DNA of 64,000 bases, taken from positions 5,890,001 to 5,954,000 of the forward strand of contig NZ_JAUSZM010000003.1 in NCBI RefSeq assembly GCF_030817655.1, read 5' to 3'. Positions within the stretch are counted from its first letter, which is position 1, and every line of letters starts with the position of its first letter. The stretch comes from Streptomyces sp. V4I2 (GTDB lineage Bacteria; Actinomycetota; Actinomycetes; Streptomycetales; Streptomycetaceae). The translations under genes were made by a program, and so were the position numbers. Below are positions 1 to 8,759 of the stretch, piece after piece. The notes below the pieces were generated by a model. It had not been told where the DNA came from. It was given only the letters and a program-made list of their open reading frames with translations, and did not search any database.

Positions 1-240
1 CCGGAGAAGAAGGACCAGGCCGCCAACCGGAAGAAGAAGGGCAGTCGCGGCGGCCGGCCCACACGCCACGATGCCGATCTCTACAAGGAGCGGAACACCG
101 TCGCGCGCCTGATCAACAAGTTGAAGGCCTGGCGGGGCATCGCGACTCGATACGACAAGACACCCGAGAGCTACCTCGCCGGCCTCCACCTCCGCGCCGC
201 CATGATCTGGATCAACGACCTGCTGAAGACACCTGGTTGA
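1..240 (+). pseudogene. IS5-family transposase, C-terminal part (runs in from left edge)
   Basis: An open frame runs from base 1 to a TGA at 238-240, giving 79 residues without a start. It ends in a typical IS5/IS1182-type transposase tail: a basic stretch, then RNTVARLINKLKAWRGIATRYDK, positions about 31-53, then a helix ending in LKTPG. The Arg/Tyr/Asp-Lys pattern of that block is the conserved C-terminal DDE region (the glutamate side). Because the window starts inside it, I cannot say whether the upstream gene is intact. No terminal inverted repeat is identifiable in the 50 bp after the stop. Confidence 0.7.
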
Positions 241-292
241 TCACGACATCACACAGGCCCTAGAAGGGGCGTCGGACGGGCAGGCACTGCAC

Positions 293-481
293 ATGAAGGT
301 CTCCGTGGATTCCAACCTGTGCTACGGCTCCGGCGAATGCGTCTACCGCGTTCCGTCCGTCTTCACGGTGGCGGACGGATTCGGCGCCGTCATACCCGGC
401 CGCGAGAACACCGGCGACGATCCGGACGTACGGGAGGCGGCCGAGCTGTGCCCGTCACAGGCGGTCAAGCTCACCGACTAG
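293..481 (+). CDS. 3Fe-4S ferredoxin (P450-associated type)
   Basis: The 62-residue product matches the small ferredoxins that pass electrons to cytochrome P450 enzymes in actinomycetes. Cys10, Cys16 and Cys53-Pro54 are present in the C-x5-C ... CP arrangement of a single [3Fe-4S] cluster, with Gly12 in place of the fourth cysteine. The start is ATG at 293. No P450 gene is adjacent: a transposase tail lies 53 bp upstream, and the downstream gene is on the other strand. The IS insertion or a rearrangement may have separated it from its partner; that is inference. Confidence 0.85.
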   Translation: MKVSVDSNLCYGSGECVYRVPSVFTVADGFGAVIPGRENTGDDPDVREAAELCPSQAVKLTD

Positions 482-490
482 TGCCGGGCA

Positions 491-1258
491 CTAGGACGCC
501 GGCCAGCTCCACCCCGACCCCGCGAGCGCCCGCGCCCGCGCCTCCGCCACGGCCATCCGTGCCGCCCGCTCGGCGGTGTCCGCGTGCGCGGCCTGCCCGG
601 TCGCCTGCCCTTCCCACTTCCGGTAGAGCAGCCCGACCTCGGCCGAGAACCACCCGCGGCTCACGGAGTTCAGCGCCAGCAGCAGCCCTGTGTCCTCGGA
701 CGCCGGCAGCGCCATCCAGCCGCCGAGGGCCAGCAGCAGATCCCGTCGTACGAAGAGGGTCGCCGGGTGGACCTGGGCGCGGAAACCGTTGGCCCGCCAG
801 AAGTCGAGCACGGCTCCGCGCTCGACCGGCCCCGTCGCCGGGTCGCCGGGGAAGCCCACGGTCGAGCCGTCCGGCAGCCGGTCCAGGGCGCGGGAGGTCG
901 CCCAGCCGAGCGTGCGGTCGGCTTCGAGGGCGGCCAGGTCGCGGGCCAGGGCGCCGGGGGTGAGCTGGTCGTCGGCGTCCAGGATCTTCACGTACGTCCC
1001 CTCGGCGTGCGCGAGCGCGATCGTGCGGGCGACGCCGGGGCCGCCGGGCCGCCCCTGCCGGAAGGTGATCCGGGCGTCGTCGGGGACGTAGGGGGCGACG
1101 GCGTCGGTGCGCCCGTCCTCCTGGATCACCCAGTGCCACTCCCAGCCCTCCGGCAACTCCTGTGCGCACAGCGACGCGTGGGCCTCGGGGAGGAAGCGGG
1201 CCGAGGGGGCGTGGACGGCAGTGACGATGGTGACGCGCCGGGGCACGGCGGCACTCAC
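491..1258 (-). CDS. Family 2 glycosyltransferase
   Basis: A 255-residue GT-A fold protein predicted to move a sugar from a nucleotide-sugar donor. The N-terminus has the GT2 opening TIVTAVHAP, and the metal/nucleotide motif appears as KILDADD near residue 98, followed by the usual LTPGAL segment. The start is GTG at 1258, chosen because it overlaps the stop of the upstream UTRA-domain gene (GTGA), which implies translational coupling. No membrane segment is seen, so it is probably cytosolic. The acceptor and pathway are unknown. Confidence 0.85.
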   Translation of the reverse strand: MSAAVPRRVTIVTAVHAPSARFLPEAHASLCAQELPEGWEWHWVIQEDGRTDAVAPYVPDDARITFRQGRPGGPGVARTIALAHAEGTYVKILDADDQLTPGALARDLAALEADRTLGWATSRALDRLPDGSTVGFPGDPATGPVERGAVLDFWRANGFRAQVHPATLFVRRDLLLALGGWMALPASEDTGLLLALNSVSRGWFSAEVGLLYRKWEGQATGQAAHADTAERAARMAVAEARARALAGSGWSWPAS

Positions 1259-1842
1259 CACCTTTCCAGGGGAGTGGTGAAGACGAGCTCGGTACGGTCG
1301 CCGGGGAGCGTGACGCGGCAGATGTCCACCACGCGTTCGTCGATGTCGTACGACGTCTTGCGCAGCAGGATCACCGGGGTCCCGACCGCGAGCTCCAGCT
1401 CGCAACGCTCCTCGGGGGTCGGCGCACGCGCGGTGACCCGCTCCTCGACGCGGCCCACCTCGATGCCGACGGTGTGCAGCTGCTGCTGGGTGCCTCCGGG
1501 CCAGGGCTCGTTGGTGTGGTCCAGGAGGGCGGGGTTCGCCGCGATCATGCGGCGGACGAGGTAGGAGGTCGTGAGACTGACCGGGGTGCTCTCGCAGGCG
1601 TGGCGGGTCCGGTAGGTGCGCTCGACGAGGGGGGTGGCCGGCGGGACGCCGAACGCCTCGGCCAGGTCCGGGGGCGCCGCGATCTCGCGGTACTCCGCGT
1701 GGAAGACGAGATTCCGGCGCTCGGACCCGGTGTCGCGTTCCGTGGCCCCGGTCCCGGCCCGCTCGGTCCAAGACGCGTGCACCCGGTTCTTCTCCCACTG
1801 GTGCCGCCGGTTGTCACGGACCACTTGGTACGCCTTCCGCAC
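1255..1842 (-). CDS. UTRA-domain (GntR-like) protein lacking a wHTH
   Basis: The product is a UTRA ligand-binding domain of GntR/HutC-type regulators: a segment with VERTYRTR, a WPGGTQQQL loop, then RKTSYD and a C-terminal LPGDRTEL strand. The N-terminal winged helix is missing. The open frame continues upstream through residues ESYADLV that look conserved, but no ATG/GTG/TTG is in frame there. The first usable start is GTG at 1842 (195 aa), and that start is uncertain. It overlaps the glycosyltransferase start by GTGA. It may be a ligand sensor without DNA binding, or a 5'-truncated regulator. Confidence 0.7.
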   Translation of the reverse strand: MRKAYQVVRDNRRHQWEKNRVHASWTERAGTGATERDTGSERRNLVFHAEYREIAAPPDLAEAFGVPPATPLVERTYRTRHACESTPVSLTTSYLVRRMIAANPALLDHTNEPWPGGTQQQLHTVGIEVGRVEERVTARAPTPEERCELELAVGTPVILLRKTSYDIDERVVDICRVTLPGDRTELVFTTPLERW

Positions 1843-2012
1843 CAGGTCAGCGTACGACTCCCGGCCCGTGCCCGCCCGGTGGCGGCGACACGGAAAGGCC
1901 CGACCGCTGGCGACGGGGGATGCACCAGCGATCGGGCTATGGCCAAGACTAACAAGGCTGCCTCCCCGGCGGGAGACGACTGCTGAGCCGTAGCAAGCAG
2001 GTGTGAGCGGGA

Positions 2013-5000
2013 TCACTGGTCGCACGGAGGCTCGTACGACAGCCGCGGCAGGTACTCGTGCCACTTCTCCTTCGTCAGGACGCCCCGGGTGGTCGAGCAG
2101 ATGTGGTCGATCGCGTCGTCGACGTCGAGGTTCCACAGCCGGACGGTGTCCGTGCCGCTGGACACCCCGAGCATGTGGCTCTTGGGGCTGAAGGACAGGA
2201 AGTTGCCGGTCTTGGCGTTGGGGCTCATCGACTGGCCGATGGGGGAGGCGTGGGCCGGGTCGCCCGCGTCCCAGAGCCGGACGGTGTTGTCGTTGCCGCC
2301 GCTGGCCAGGGTGTCGCCGTCCCCGCTGAAGGTCAGCGACACGACCGCCTCGGTGTGGCCGGTGAGGGGGGAGCCCAGCCGGATCGCCTCGGCGGGGTCG
2401 GTGACGTTCCACAGCCGCACGGTGTCGTCGTCGCTGCCGCTGGCCAGGGTGTCGCCGTCCCGGCTGTAGGCGAGCACGTTGACCGGTCCGAGGTGGCCGG
2501 TGAGCGGGGCGCCGAGGGACTTCGTGCGGCGGGGGTCGGTCACGTCCCACTGCCGGACGGTGCCGTCGGCGCTGCCGCTGGCGAGGGTGTGGCCGTCCGG
2601 GCTGAAGGCGAGGGCGTTGACGTAGCCCCTGTGGCCGGTGAGCGGCGCGCCGAACGCGGTGACGCGGGACGGGTCGCTCACGTTCCACAGCTGGATGGTG
2701 CGGTCGTCGTAGGCGGTGGCCAGGATGCGCCCGTCCGGGCTGAAGGCCAGCGCGTCCGGGCCCATGAACCGGGTGCGCAGGGTGATCGGCGGGCCGTGGG
2801 AGACCGGCCGGGTCGGGTCGGTGACGTCCAGCAGGTACACGGCCCGGCTTCCGGTCAGCACCGCGAGGGTGCGGCCGTCGGGCGAGAACGCCAGCGAACG
2901 CTGGCCCTCGTCGCCGGGCATGAACGGCTCGCTCAGGGACACCGGCCGGTCGGGCGTGTCCACGTTCCACAGCCGGATCCGCCCGTCGCGCGCGGCCGTG
3001 GCGAGCACCTGCCCGTCCGGCCGGAACGCCCCGCTCCGGCCGATCATGTCCGAGGTCGGAACCGACCACAGGCGCACCTTGTTGTCGCCGCTCCCGGTGG
3101 CGAGGGTGCGGCCGTCCGGGCTGAAGCCCAGCGCGTACATCTCGCCGCTGCTGCCCGCGAGCGGCTCGCCGACCTGCGCCGGGTAGGCCGGATCGCTGAC
3201 GTTCCACAGGCTCGCCGTGCTGTCCGCGCTGGCGGCGGCGAGCGTCTGACCGTCGGGGCTGAAGGCCACGGACCACACGGCACCGGTGTGGCCGGTGAGC
3301 GGCCCGCCGAGGGCCTCGGCACGACCGGGATCGGCCACGTCCCACAGCCGTACGGTGTCGTCGGCGCTGCCACTGGCGAGCGTCCGTCCGTCGGGGCTGA
3401 AGGCCACGGAGTGCACGAGGCCCGTGTGGCCGGTCAGCACCGGGCCGACCCGCTTGGGACGACGAGGATCGGCCGTGTTCCACAGCCGGATCGTGTCGTC
3501 GTCGCCGCCGGTCGCCAGCGTCCGTCCGTCGGGGCTGAAGGCCACGGCGCGGACCGCGGCCGTGTGCCCGGTGAGCGCCCCGAGCGCCTTCGGCCGGTCC
3601 GGGTCGGCCATGTCCCACAGGCGTACGGTCCGGTCCTCGCCGGCGGAGGCCAGGGTCCGTCCGTCCGGACTGAAGGCGAGCAGGTAGATCGTGCCCTCGT
3701 GACCGGTCAGGGGCTTGCCGAGCGGGATCGGGTGCACGGGATCCCGTACGTCCCACAGGCGAACGGTGCCGTCGTCGCCGGCGGTGGCGAGGGTGCTGCC
3801 GTCCGGGCTGAAGACCGCGCTGCTGACCCAGCTCGTGTGGCCGGTGAGGGGCTCGCCCAGGGGCTTCGGGTGCGTCGGGTCCCGGACGTCCCACAGGCGT
3901 ACGGTCCGGTCGTAGCTGGCGGTGGCCAGGGTGTGCCCGCTCGGGCTGAACGAGGTGAGGTAGACGGCGCCGGTGTGGCCGAGCAGCGGGGTGGCCAGCG
4001 GCGCGTTCACGATCGAGATCAGCCGGTTGTTGGTGCCCTCGTTGCCCGGCCGCAGGTCGTGGGCCACGAGGTCGAGCTGGGCGGACAGCGACGGGTCGGT
4101 GTACTGGACGCGGTCCGCCTCGGCGACGACCTGTTCGAACACCGCCTCGTTGCGCTGCTGCCACGCGATCAGCGCCGCGCCGACGGCCACCATGGCCAGC
4201 ACGACCAGCGCCGACACCGCGCCGCGGCTGATCCAGACGGTGCGCCGGCGCAGCCTGACCGAGGCGGCCAGGAAATCCACCGCGCTGCGGGTCAGGAAGG
4301 TCTCGCCGGCGGCCTTCGCCCAGGTGTGAGCCTGTTCCAGCCGCGAACCCCGGTAGAGGAGGGACGTGTCGCGGTTCGAGCCCTCCCAGGCGCGGCCGTC
4401 CTCCTCCAGCCGCTGGCGCAGCAGATGGTCGCCCCGGCCCTCGTCGATCCAGTCGCGCAGCCGGGGCCAGGCGGTCAGCAGGGCCTCGTGGGTGATCTCC
4501 ACGGTCTCCGCGTCGAGCGTCACGAGCCGCGCCTGCACCAGCGCCTCGAGCGACTCCTCCGTCTTGCCGGGGTCCCTCGACTCCTCCGCCAACTGCCGTC
4601 GGGTCCCGCGCCGCCGGGTCGCCTGGGTGTCCTCACCCAGCCGCACCAGCCGGAGCAGCAGCAGCCGCGCGGCCGTACGCGCCGCCGGGTCCAGCGCGGA
4701 CCAGGCCCGCTCGGCGGTCGCCGCCACCGCTCCCTGGATGCCGCCCGCCGCACGGTATCCGGCCAGCGTCAGCCGGCCCGCCTTGCGGCGCTGCCAGGTG
4801 GCGAGCAGCGCGTGGGACAGCAGCGGCAGCATCCCCGCGTCGTGCGCGCCGCGCGGCCCGTCGGCGCTCACCTCCCGGGTGATCAGCTCCGCCAGCCCCG
4901 GCTCCATCTCCAGCCCGACGGCCTTGGCGGGCCCGGTCACCGCCTCCCGCAGCTCCGCGGTGGTCAGCGGCCCGAGCACCATGTGCCGGTGCTGGAGCGC

Positions 5001-5975
5001 GTCGGCCAGTTCCGGATACCCGAGGCACTGCTCGTAGAAGTCGGCCCGGATCCCGAGGACCACGAGCACGGGGGGTGGCTCACCCGGACCGGGGGGCGTG
5101 CACGCGGCGTGCAGGAACTGGATGAACGTACGCCGGTCCGCCTCGTCGGAGCAGAGCGTGAACGCCTCCTCGAACTGGTCCACGATGACGACCGGAGGCG
5201 CGGGGTTCTCACAGCCCGCCGCCCACGCGGCGACCGCGTCCCGGACCGCCTCGGACTCCTCCGCGGCGGCCCTGACGTCCGCGAGCCCGGGGATCCGGCC
5301 GGTCAGCTCCGCGAGCGGATCGGCGCCCGGCACGAGCTGGAGCACCTCCCGCGCCGGGGCCTCGCCGTCGTCGCCCGGCCCGCCCTGCCGCAGGGCGGGC
5401 ACCAGGCCGGCGTTGAGCAGGGAGGACTTTCCGGCCCCCGAGGCGCCGACGAGCATCACCAGGCCGCCCGTCTTCTCCGCCGTGCGCAGCTGGGCGACGA
5501 GGGCCTCGGTGCTGCGCTCCCGGCCGAAGAACCAGCGGGCGTCCTGCTGACGGTACGAGGCGAGCCCGCGGTAGGGGCACACGCCGGCCCGCTGCTCCTC
5601 GTCCGCCTCCGGAGAGGCGGCGGGCCGCTCGCCGGCCGGATCGGCCACCGCCCGCTCCCACAGCCGCTGCCAGTGGGCCAGGTCGTACAGCCCGGGGGCC
5701 ACCGGCGTGGGCCGCTCGCGGCGGGCCTGGGGTATCAGGACGTGCAGGACGGCGGACAGGGCGGCGAACTGTGCCGGTACGTTCTTGGCCCGCCGCCAGT
5801 CGCTGATCCGCTGGGCGGACACCCGTACGGCCCGCCCGCGTTCGTCGACCCGCTGAAGCCGTACGACCGCTTCGGACACGCTCTTCAGGGGAGGGTTCCC
5901 GGCCTCCCGGTACAGCAGCGCGAGGCGTTCGGCGAAGGCCGTGCGTGCCCCTGAGTCGGAACTCAAGGCGTCCAC
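2013..5975 (-). CDS. nSTAND1 NTPase with HTH and 14 WD40 repeats
   Basis: A 1320-residue STAND protein. In order: a helix-turn-helix-like region (about 35-80), the CPYRGL entry motif typical of nSTAND1 at 133, Walker A GASGAGKSS at 177-185, a Walker B/aspartate strand ending VDQFEE, a winged-helix/helical part, a single membrane segment at about 580-605, and a C-terminal beta-propeller region. I count 14 WD40 units, most with FSPDG...LATG and VRLWD endings, enough for two 7-blade propellers. The start is GTG 5975 with AAGGGG just upstream. STAND proteins act as signal-triggered switches; the trigger and output here are unknown. The middle repeats are the most divergent. Confidence 0.9.
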   Translation of the reverse strand: MDALSSDSGARTAFAERLALLYREAGNPPLKSVSEAVVRLQRVDERGRAVRVSAQRISDWRRAKNVPAQFAALSAVLHVLIPQARRERPTPVAPGLYDLAHWQRLWERAVADPAGERPAASPEADEEQRAGVCPYRGLASYRQQDARWFFGRERSTEALVAQLRTAEKTGGLVMLVGASGAGKSSLLNAGLVPALRQGGPGDDGEAPAREVLQLVPGADPLAELTGRIPGLADVRAAAEESEAVRDAVAAWAAGCENPAPPVVIVDQFEEAFTLCSDEADRRTFIQFLHAACTPPGPGEPPPVLVVLGIRADFYEQCLGYPELADALQHRHMVLGPLTTAELREAVTGPAKAVGLEMEPGLAELITREVSADGPRGAHDAGMLPLLSHALLATWQRRKAGRLTLAGYRAAGGIQGAVAATAERAWSALDPAARTAARLLLLRLVRLGEDTQATRRRGTRRQLAEESRDPGKTEESLEALVQARLVTLDAETVEITHEALLTAWPRLRDWIDEGRGDHLLRQRLEEDGRAWEGSNRDTSLLYRGSRLEQAHTWAKAAGETFLTRSAVDFLAASVRLRRRTVWISRGAVSALVVLAMVAVGAALIAWQQRNEAVFEQVVAEADRVQYTDPSLSAQLDLVAHDLRPGNEGTNNRLISIVNAPLATPLLGHTGAVYLTSFSPSGHTLATASYDRTVRLWDVRDPTHPKPLGEPLTGHTSWVSSAVFSPDGSTLATAGDDGTVRLWDVRDPVHPIPLGKPLTGHEGTIYLLAFSPDGRTLASAGEDRTVRLWDMADPDRPKALGALTGHTAAVRAVAFSPDGRTLATGGDDDTIRLWNTADPRRPKRVGPVLTGHTGLVHSVAFSPDGRTLASGSADDTVRLWDVADPGRAEALGGPLTGHTGAVWSVAFSPDGQTLAAASADSTASLWNVSDPAYPAQVGEPLAGSSGEMYALGFSPDGRTLATGSGDNKVRLWSVPTSDMIGRSGAFRPDGQVLATAARDGRIRLWNVDTPDRPVSLSEPFMPGDEGQRSLAFSPDGRTLAVLTGSRAVYLLDVTDPTRPVSHGPPITLRTRFMGPDALAFSPDGRILATAYDDRTIQLWNVSDPSRVTAFGAPLTGHRGYVNALAFSPDGHTLASGSADGTVRQWDVTDPRRTKSLGAPLTGHLGPVNVLAYSRDGDTLASGSDDDTVRLWNVTDPAEAIRLGSPLTGHTEAVVSLTFSGDGDTLASGGNDNTVRLWDAGDPAHASPIGQSMSPNAKTGNFLSFSPKSHMLGVSSGTDTVRLWNLDVDDAIDHICSTTRGVLTKEKWHEYLPRLSYEPPCDQ

Positions 5976-6000
5976 CCCTTACTTCCTCCGCGCTTGGACA

Positions 6001-6058
6001 TCCGGACCATCGCTTCACCGGACCGTCCGGACCGTCCGGCCTCTGGACCATCCGGACC
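6001..6058. repeat. TCCGGACC repeats at 25-bp period
   Basis: The octamer TCCGGACC occurs at 6001, 6026 and 6051, exactly 25 bp apart, with further CCGGACC / GGTCCGG copies between. It lies 25-80 bp upstream of the nSTAND1 start. The arrangement suits an operator or promoter region, possibly bound by that protein's own HTH; the binding is inference. Confidence 0.6.
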
Positions 6059-6402
6059 GGAAAACTCACTTTATACGGCTGACCTGCGGTTAAGGATCCG
6101 GATCGGGACCGGAACCTCCCCAGCGGGGCCCCCTGCTGGCAGGATCACAACGCAACAGCGCAGCAACGGGACGTCGTCCGGACCGGCCACCAGCTCAGCG
6201 CTCGGAGAGACCACTCATGCCGCCGTATGTTCTCGGTCAACTTACGCCGGAATCACGACACGGCGCGCCGGTCTTCTTCCCTGAGCGTCAGAGCCCACCC
6301 AGAGCCGGTTGTTCCGACCGGACCGCGCTTCCACCGACCAAGGGCCAGGCCGCTTCACGATCCACGCCGTCACGGCACGGATCGACGCCGCCCGCATGGT
6401 TC

Positions 6403-6436
6403 GGCACCGGTCCCCACGAGGGGAGGGACCGGTGCC
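6403..6436 (-). terminator. Hairpin downstream of MBL hydrolase gene
   Basis: A perfect 12-bp inverted repeat, GGCACCGGTCCC / GGGACCGGTGCC (6403-6414 and 6425-6436), with a 10-nt loop. It starts 57 bp past the stop of the minus-strand MBL gene. There is no T-run, as usual for Streptomyces terminators. Confidence 0.7.
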
Positions 6437-6492
6437 GGACGACGCGTGGTGCGGGTTGGGTTATGGGGTTCGCGTTGGGGCGTTTGGGTTGC

Positions 6493-7269
6493 TCAGCCGA
6501 GCTGTAGGCGGTCGGCCAGTCCGGCGGTCGTGAACGCCTTCACGACGTCGTCGCGGCCCTCGGTGAAGTGGGCCCAGCTGTCGCAGTGCACGGGCACCAC
6601 CCGGCGCGCGCCGAGAATCCGGGCCGCTTCGGCGGCCCCGGCGCTGTCCAGGACGAGCGGTTCGCCGTCGAAGAGCACCGGGAAACGGGGAGCTCCGGCG
6701 AACAGGACGGCCGTGTCGACGGGCCCGAAGCGCTCGGCGATCCGCCGGACCGCGTCGAGCGAGGCGTTGTCGCCGCTGACGTAGACGGTGGGCAGGCCCT
6801 CGCCGGTCAGGACGAAGCCGACGACCTGTCCGGCGATCGGCACGACCTCCTCGTGCGTCCCGGGTCCGTGGATCGCGGGCACGCCGGTCACGGTGACCGT
6901 GCCGCCGCCCGGCCGGTCCAGCTCGACGGACTCCCAGTCCCGCAGCCCCCTGGCACCGTCGCCCAGGCGCTGTCCGCCGGCGGGTGTGGTGAGGGTGAGC
7001 GGGACGTCGGCGAGCAGGGCACGGCCGGAGCGGTCGAGGTTGTCGGCGTGCTCGTCGTGCGAGAGCAGCACCACGTCGACACGGCCGAGCTCGCCGGGGG
7101 CGGCGGCCGAGGGCGCGGTCTTGGTCAGCGTCGGGCGGCCGGGGTTCGGGTAGTCGCCGGGCGCGTCGAAAGTGGGGTCGGTGAGGAAGCGCAGGCCGCC
7201 GTACTCGAAGAGGGCGGTCGGGCCGCCGAGGACGCGGACGGGGAGCTGGGCGTCGGCAGGGGTCGTCAT
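6493..7269 (-). CDS. MBL-fold metallo-hydrolase (UlaG-like)
   Basis: A 258-residue protein related to the UlaG/L-ascorbate-lactonase-like branch of metallo-beta-lactamase fold hydrolases. Visible metal-site motifs are LLSHDEHADN (the HxHxDH variant SHDEHADN near residue 70), the AIHGPG loop, YVSGDN with the bridging aspartate, and a late VPVHCDSW histidine. The start is ATG 7269, directly after the divergent operator region. It is transcribed away from the CGNR regulator gene, and the shared inverted repeats suggest co-regulation. The substrate is unknown. Confidence 0.85.
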   Translation of the reverse strand: MTTPADAQLPVRVLGGPTALFEYGGLRFLTDPTFDAPGDYPNPGRPTLTKTAPSAAAPGELGRVDVVLLSHDEHADNLDRSGRALLADVPLTLTTPAGGQRLGDGARGLRDWESVELDRPGGGTVTVTGVPAIHGPGTHEEVVPIAGQVVGFVLTGEGLPTVYVSGDNASLDAVRRIAERFGPVDTAVLFAGAPRFPVLFDGEPLVLDSAGAAEAARILGARRVVPVHCDSWAHFTEGRDDVVKAFTTAGLADRLQLG

Positions 7270-7281
7270 GAAGGCACACAC

Positions 7282-7350
7282 CTCACGGATGGGAGCGACT
7301 CTATCCGTGAGAGACAGTAGTCGTGTCTCACGGATGGCGGCAATCCGTAC
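7282..7350. promoter_or_regulatory. Repeated CTCACGGAT operator in divergent promoter
   Basis: Half-sites CTCACGGAT (7282-7290), ATCCGTGAG (7303-7311), CTCACGGAT (7327-7335) and a degenerate ATCCGTAC (7343-7350) alternate in orientation between the two divergent genes. The last one abuts the CGNR start codon region. Such paired inverted half-sites fit a dimeric repressor, most simply the CGNR protein; that assignment is inference. Confidence 0.7.
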
Positions 7351-7351
7351 C

Positions 7352-7960
7352 ATGAGATCCATGAAGGAGACCGTGACCGCCGAGCCCGCACCGCCGCCCG
7401 CACCGGGCGCGGAGCGGTACCTCGCCCTGGACTTCGCCAACACCGCCATCGCCCTGCCCGGCGGCCAGTTCCTCGACCTCCTCGGCACCCCCGCCACCGC
7501 CAACCAGTGGCTGACCGAACGCGGACTCGCCCCGGTGGACGCCGGCATGCGGGAGATGTGCGCGGCACAGCTGCGGTCACTGCGCGAGAACGTCAGGGCG
7601 CTGCTCGCGTCCCGGGTCGCCGGGCTCCCCGCCCTGGCCCCGGCCCTCTCCGCCGTCAACGACGCGCTGACCAGGGTGCCCACGGCCGCCCTGCTGCACT
7701 GGGACGAGAAGAACGGCCCCTACCGCGCCGCCCCGCACCCCACCACGCAGATCGTCGACCACGCCCTGGCCACCCTCGCCGCCAACACGGCGGACCTGCT
7801 CACCGGCCCCGACGCCGAACGCCTCACCGCCTGCGGCTCCCCGCCCTGCACCCGCTACCTCCTCAGGCACGGCCGCCGCCACTGGTGCTCCACCCGCTGC
7901 GGCGACCGCGCCCGCGCGGCCCGCGCGTACGCTCGGCGTACGGGGCGCGAAACGGACTAG
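7352..7960 (+). CDS. CGNR zinc-finger transcriptional regulator (ABATE domain)
   Basis: A 202-residue protein with the N-terminal ABATE domain (YLALDFANT motif near residue 25) and a C-terminal CGNR-type zinc ribbon. The zinc ribbon has cysteines in CGSPPC and WCSTRCGDR; the fourth motif reads CGDR instead of CGNR. Proteins of this class are predicted stress or metabolite-responsive regulators. ATG 7352 and ATG 7361 are both possible starts and neither has a clear Shine-Dalgarno, so the mRNA may be leaderless. It is divergent from the MBL hydrolase and shares the CTCACGGAT operators. Confidence 0.85.
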   Translation: MRSMKETVTAEPAPPPAPGAERYLALDFANTAIALPGGQFLDLLGTPATANQWLTERGLAPVDAGMREMCAAQLRSLRENVRALLASRVAGLPALAPALSAVNDALTRVPTAALLHWDEKNGPYRAAPHPTTQIVDHALATLAANTADLLTGPDAERLTACGSPPCTRYLLRHGRRHWCSTRCGDRARAARAYARRTGRETD

Positions 7961-7994
7961 ACGGCGGACGGGGGGCGGGGTCTCTGCGTCTGCC

Positions 7995-8355
7995 TCAGTA
8001 CCCCGCCAGCATCCGGCTCGTGGCGGTCCACCAGGCCGGCAGCGCGGCCGGGGACCCCGCGAAGGGCACCGTGCCCGACAACGCCGGGGCACGCGACCAG
8101 ACCCGCGTGCCCCGCCACTCCTCCGGCACCGGTTCGGCGTGCGTGTCCATCGCCACGATCGCGGCCCGTACCGGCCGGCCCGCTCCTCGACGGCGTACAG
8201 ACCGTCGCCGTGCCCGGCCACTCCCACGGCGACGACGGTCCGCCCCGCGCCCGGACCCGCCCCGGCGAGACAGGCGCGTATGGCCTGGTGAGCCGTCCGT
8301 CACAGGTCGGAACAGCACGGCCTTGGTCACGGTGTGCCCGGAGCCCGATCGCTCG
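7995..8355 (-). pseudogene. FGGY-type carbohydrate kinase remnant
   Basis: Reading the minus strand in two frames recovers three pieces of an FGGY kinase N-terminal domain: a phosphate-loop stretch GSGHTVTKAVLF (near 8320-8350), then GVAGHGDGLYAVEE (8175-8225), then IVAMDTHAEPV...ALSGTVPFAGSPAALPAW to a TGA at 7995. At least one frameshift separates the pieces (near 8165-8180), the first piece has lost its surroundings, and the whole C-terminal ATPase domain is absent. It is a decayed fragment, not a functional gene. The family assignment rests on motif recall. Confidence 0.6.
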
Positions 8356-8405
8356 ACGCGGCAGGCCGCCGCGCCCGGATCACCACCGCACCCGCCCGGA
8401 CGGTC

Positions 8406-8759
8406 CTAGAGGCGCAGCAGCCGCTGGGTGAGCTCCCGGTACTGCCGCAGCGCCAGCCGGAGCTCGGTCGACTCCCCCTCCGCCTCCGGGTCCCGGTCCT
8501 GCCAGTTCTCGCGAAGGACCCGCCGCAGTTCGGCGAGGGAGTTCACGAGCTGGGCGGTGGCTTCGTCGAACGCGCCCTCGGCCTGCTCCAGTGCCTCACG
8601 CGGGGTGTCGGCGAAGGCGTTGACGGCATGCCCGAGACGCGTGGCGATCTGCTCCCGCTCGTCCGCCGGGACCAGCGGCTCCGGCCCCGTGGCGCGGCGT
8701 CCGGCGACGCCCCGGGGCTGGTCCGCGGGCTGCTGGGCGCGTGTCTGGTCGTACATCAT
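8406..8759 (-). CDS. Conserved hypothetical protein, helical
   Basis: A 117-residue product with a disordered proline/alanine/arginine N-terminus followed by two long amphipathic helices (TRLGHAVNAFAD..., FDEATAQLVNSLAELRRVL) and a C-terminal LRQYRELTQRLLRL helix. The start is ATG 8759 with AGGAAAG 9 nt upstream, a good Streptomyces site. I do not recognise a named domain, and no catalytic motif is visible. Coiled-coil-like spacing suggests a self-associating or partner-binding protein. It stands alone between the kinase remnant and a long non-coding stretch. Confidence 0.65.
   Translation of the reverse strand: MMYDQTRAQQPADQPRGVAGRRATGPEPLVPADEREQIATRLGHAVNAFADTPREALEQAEGAFDEATAQLVNSLAELRRVLRENWQDRDPEAEGESTELRLALRQYRELTQRLLRL

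Larger units (their letters stand above)
5976..6492. other. Gene-free stretch between nSTAND1 and MBL genes
   Basis: This 517-bp stretch holds the TCCGGACC repeats next to the nSTAND1 start and a strong hairpin at 6403-6436 past the MBL gene. I see no convincing coding sequence in 6060-6400: open frames there lack family features or a ribosome binding site. Confidence 0.5.

Noticed and set aside
2058..5954. A 1298-codon open frame on the plus strand opposite the nSTAND1-WD40 gene
   Set aside because: It is the mirror of a high-GC repeat-rich gene: composition is Val/Gly/Arg/Pro biased, no domain is recognisable, and the minus-strand protein has clear motifs throughout.
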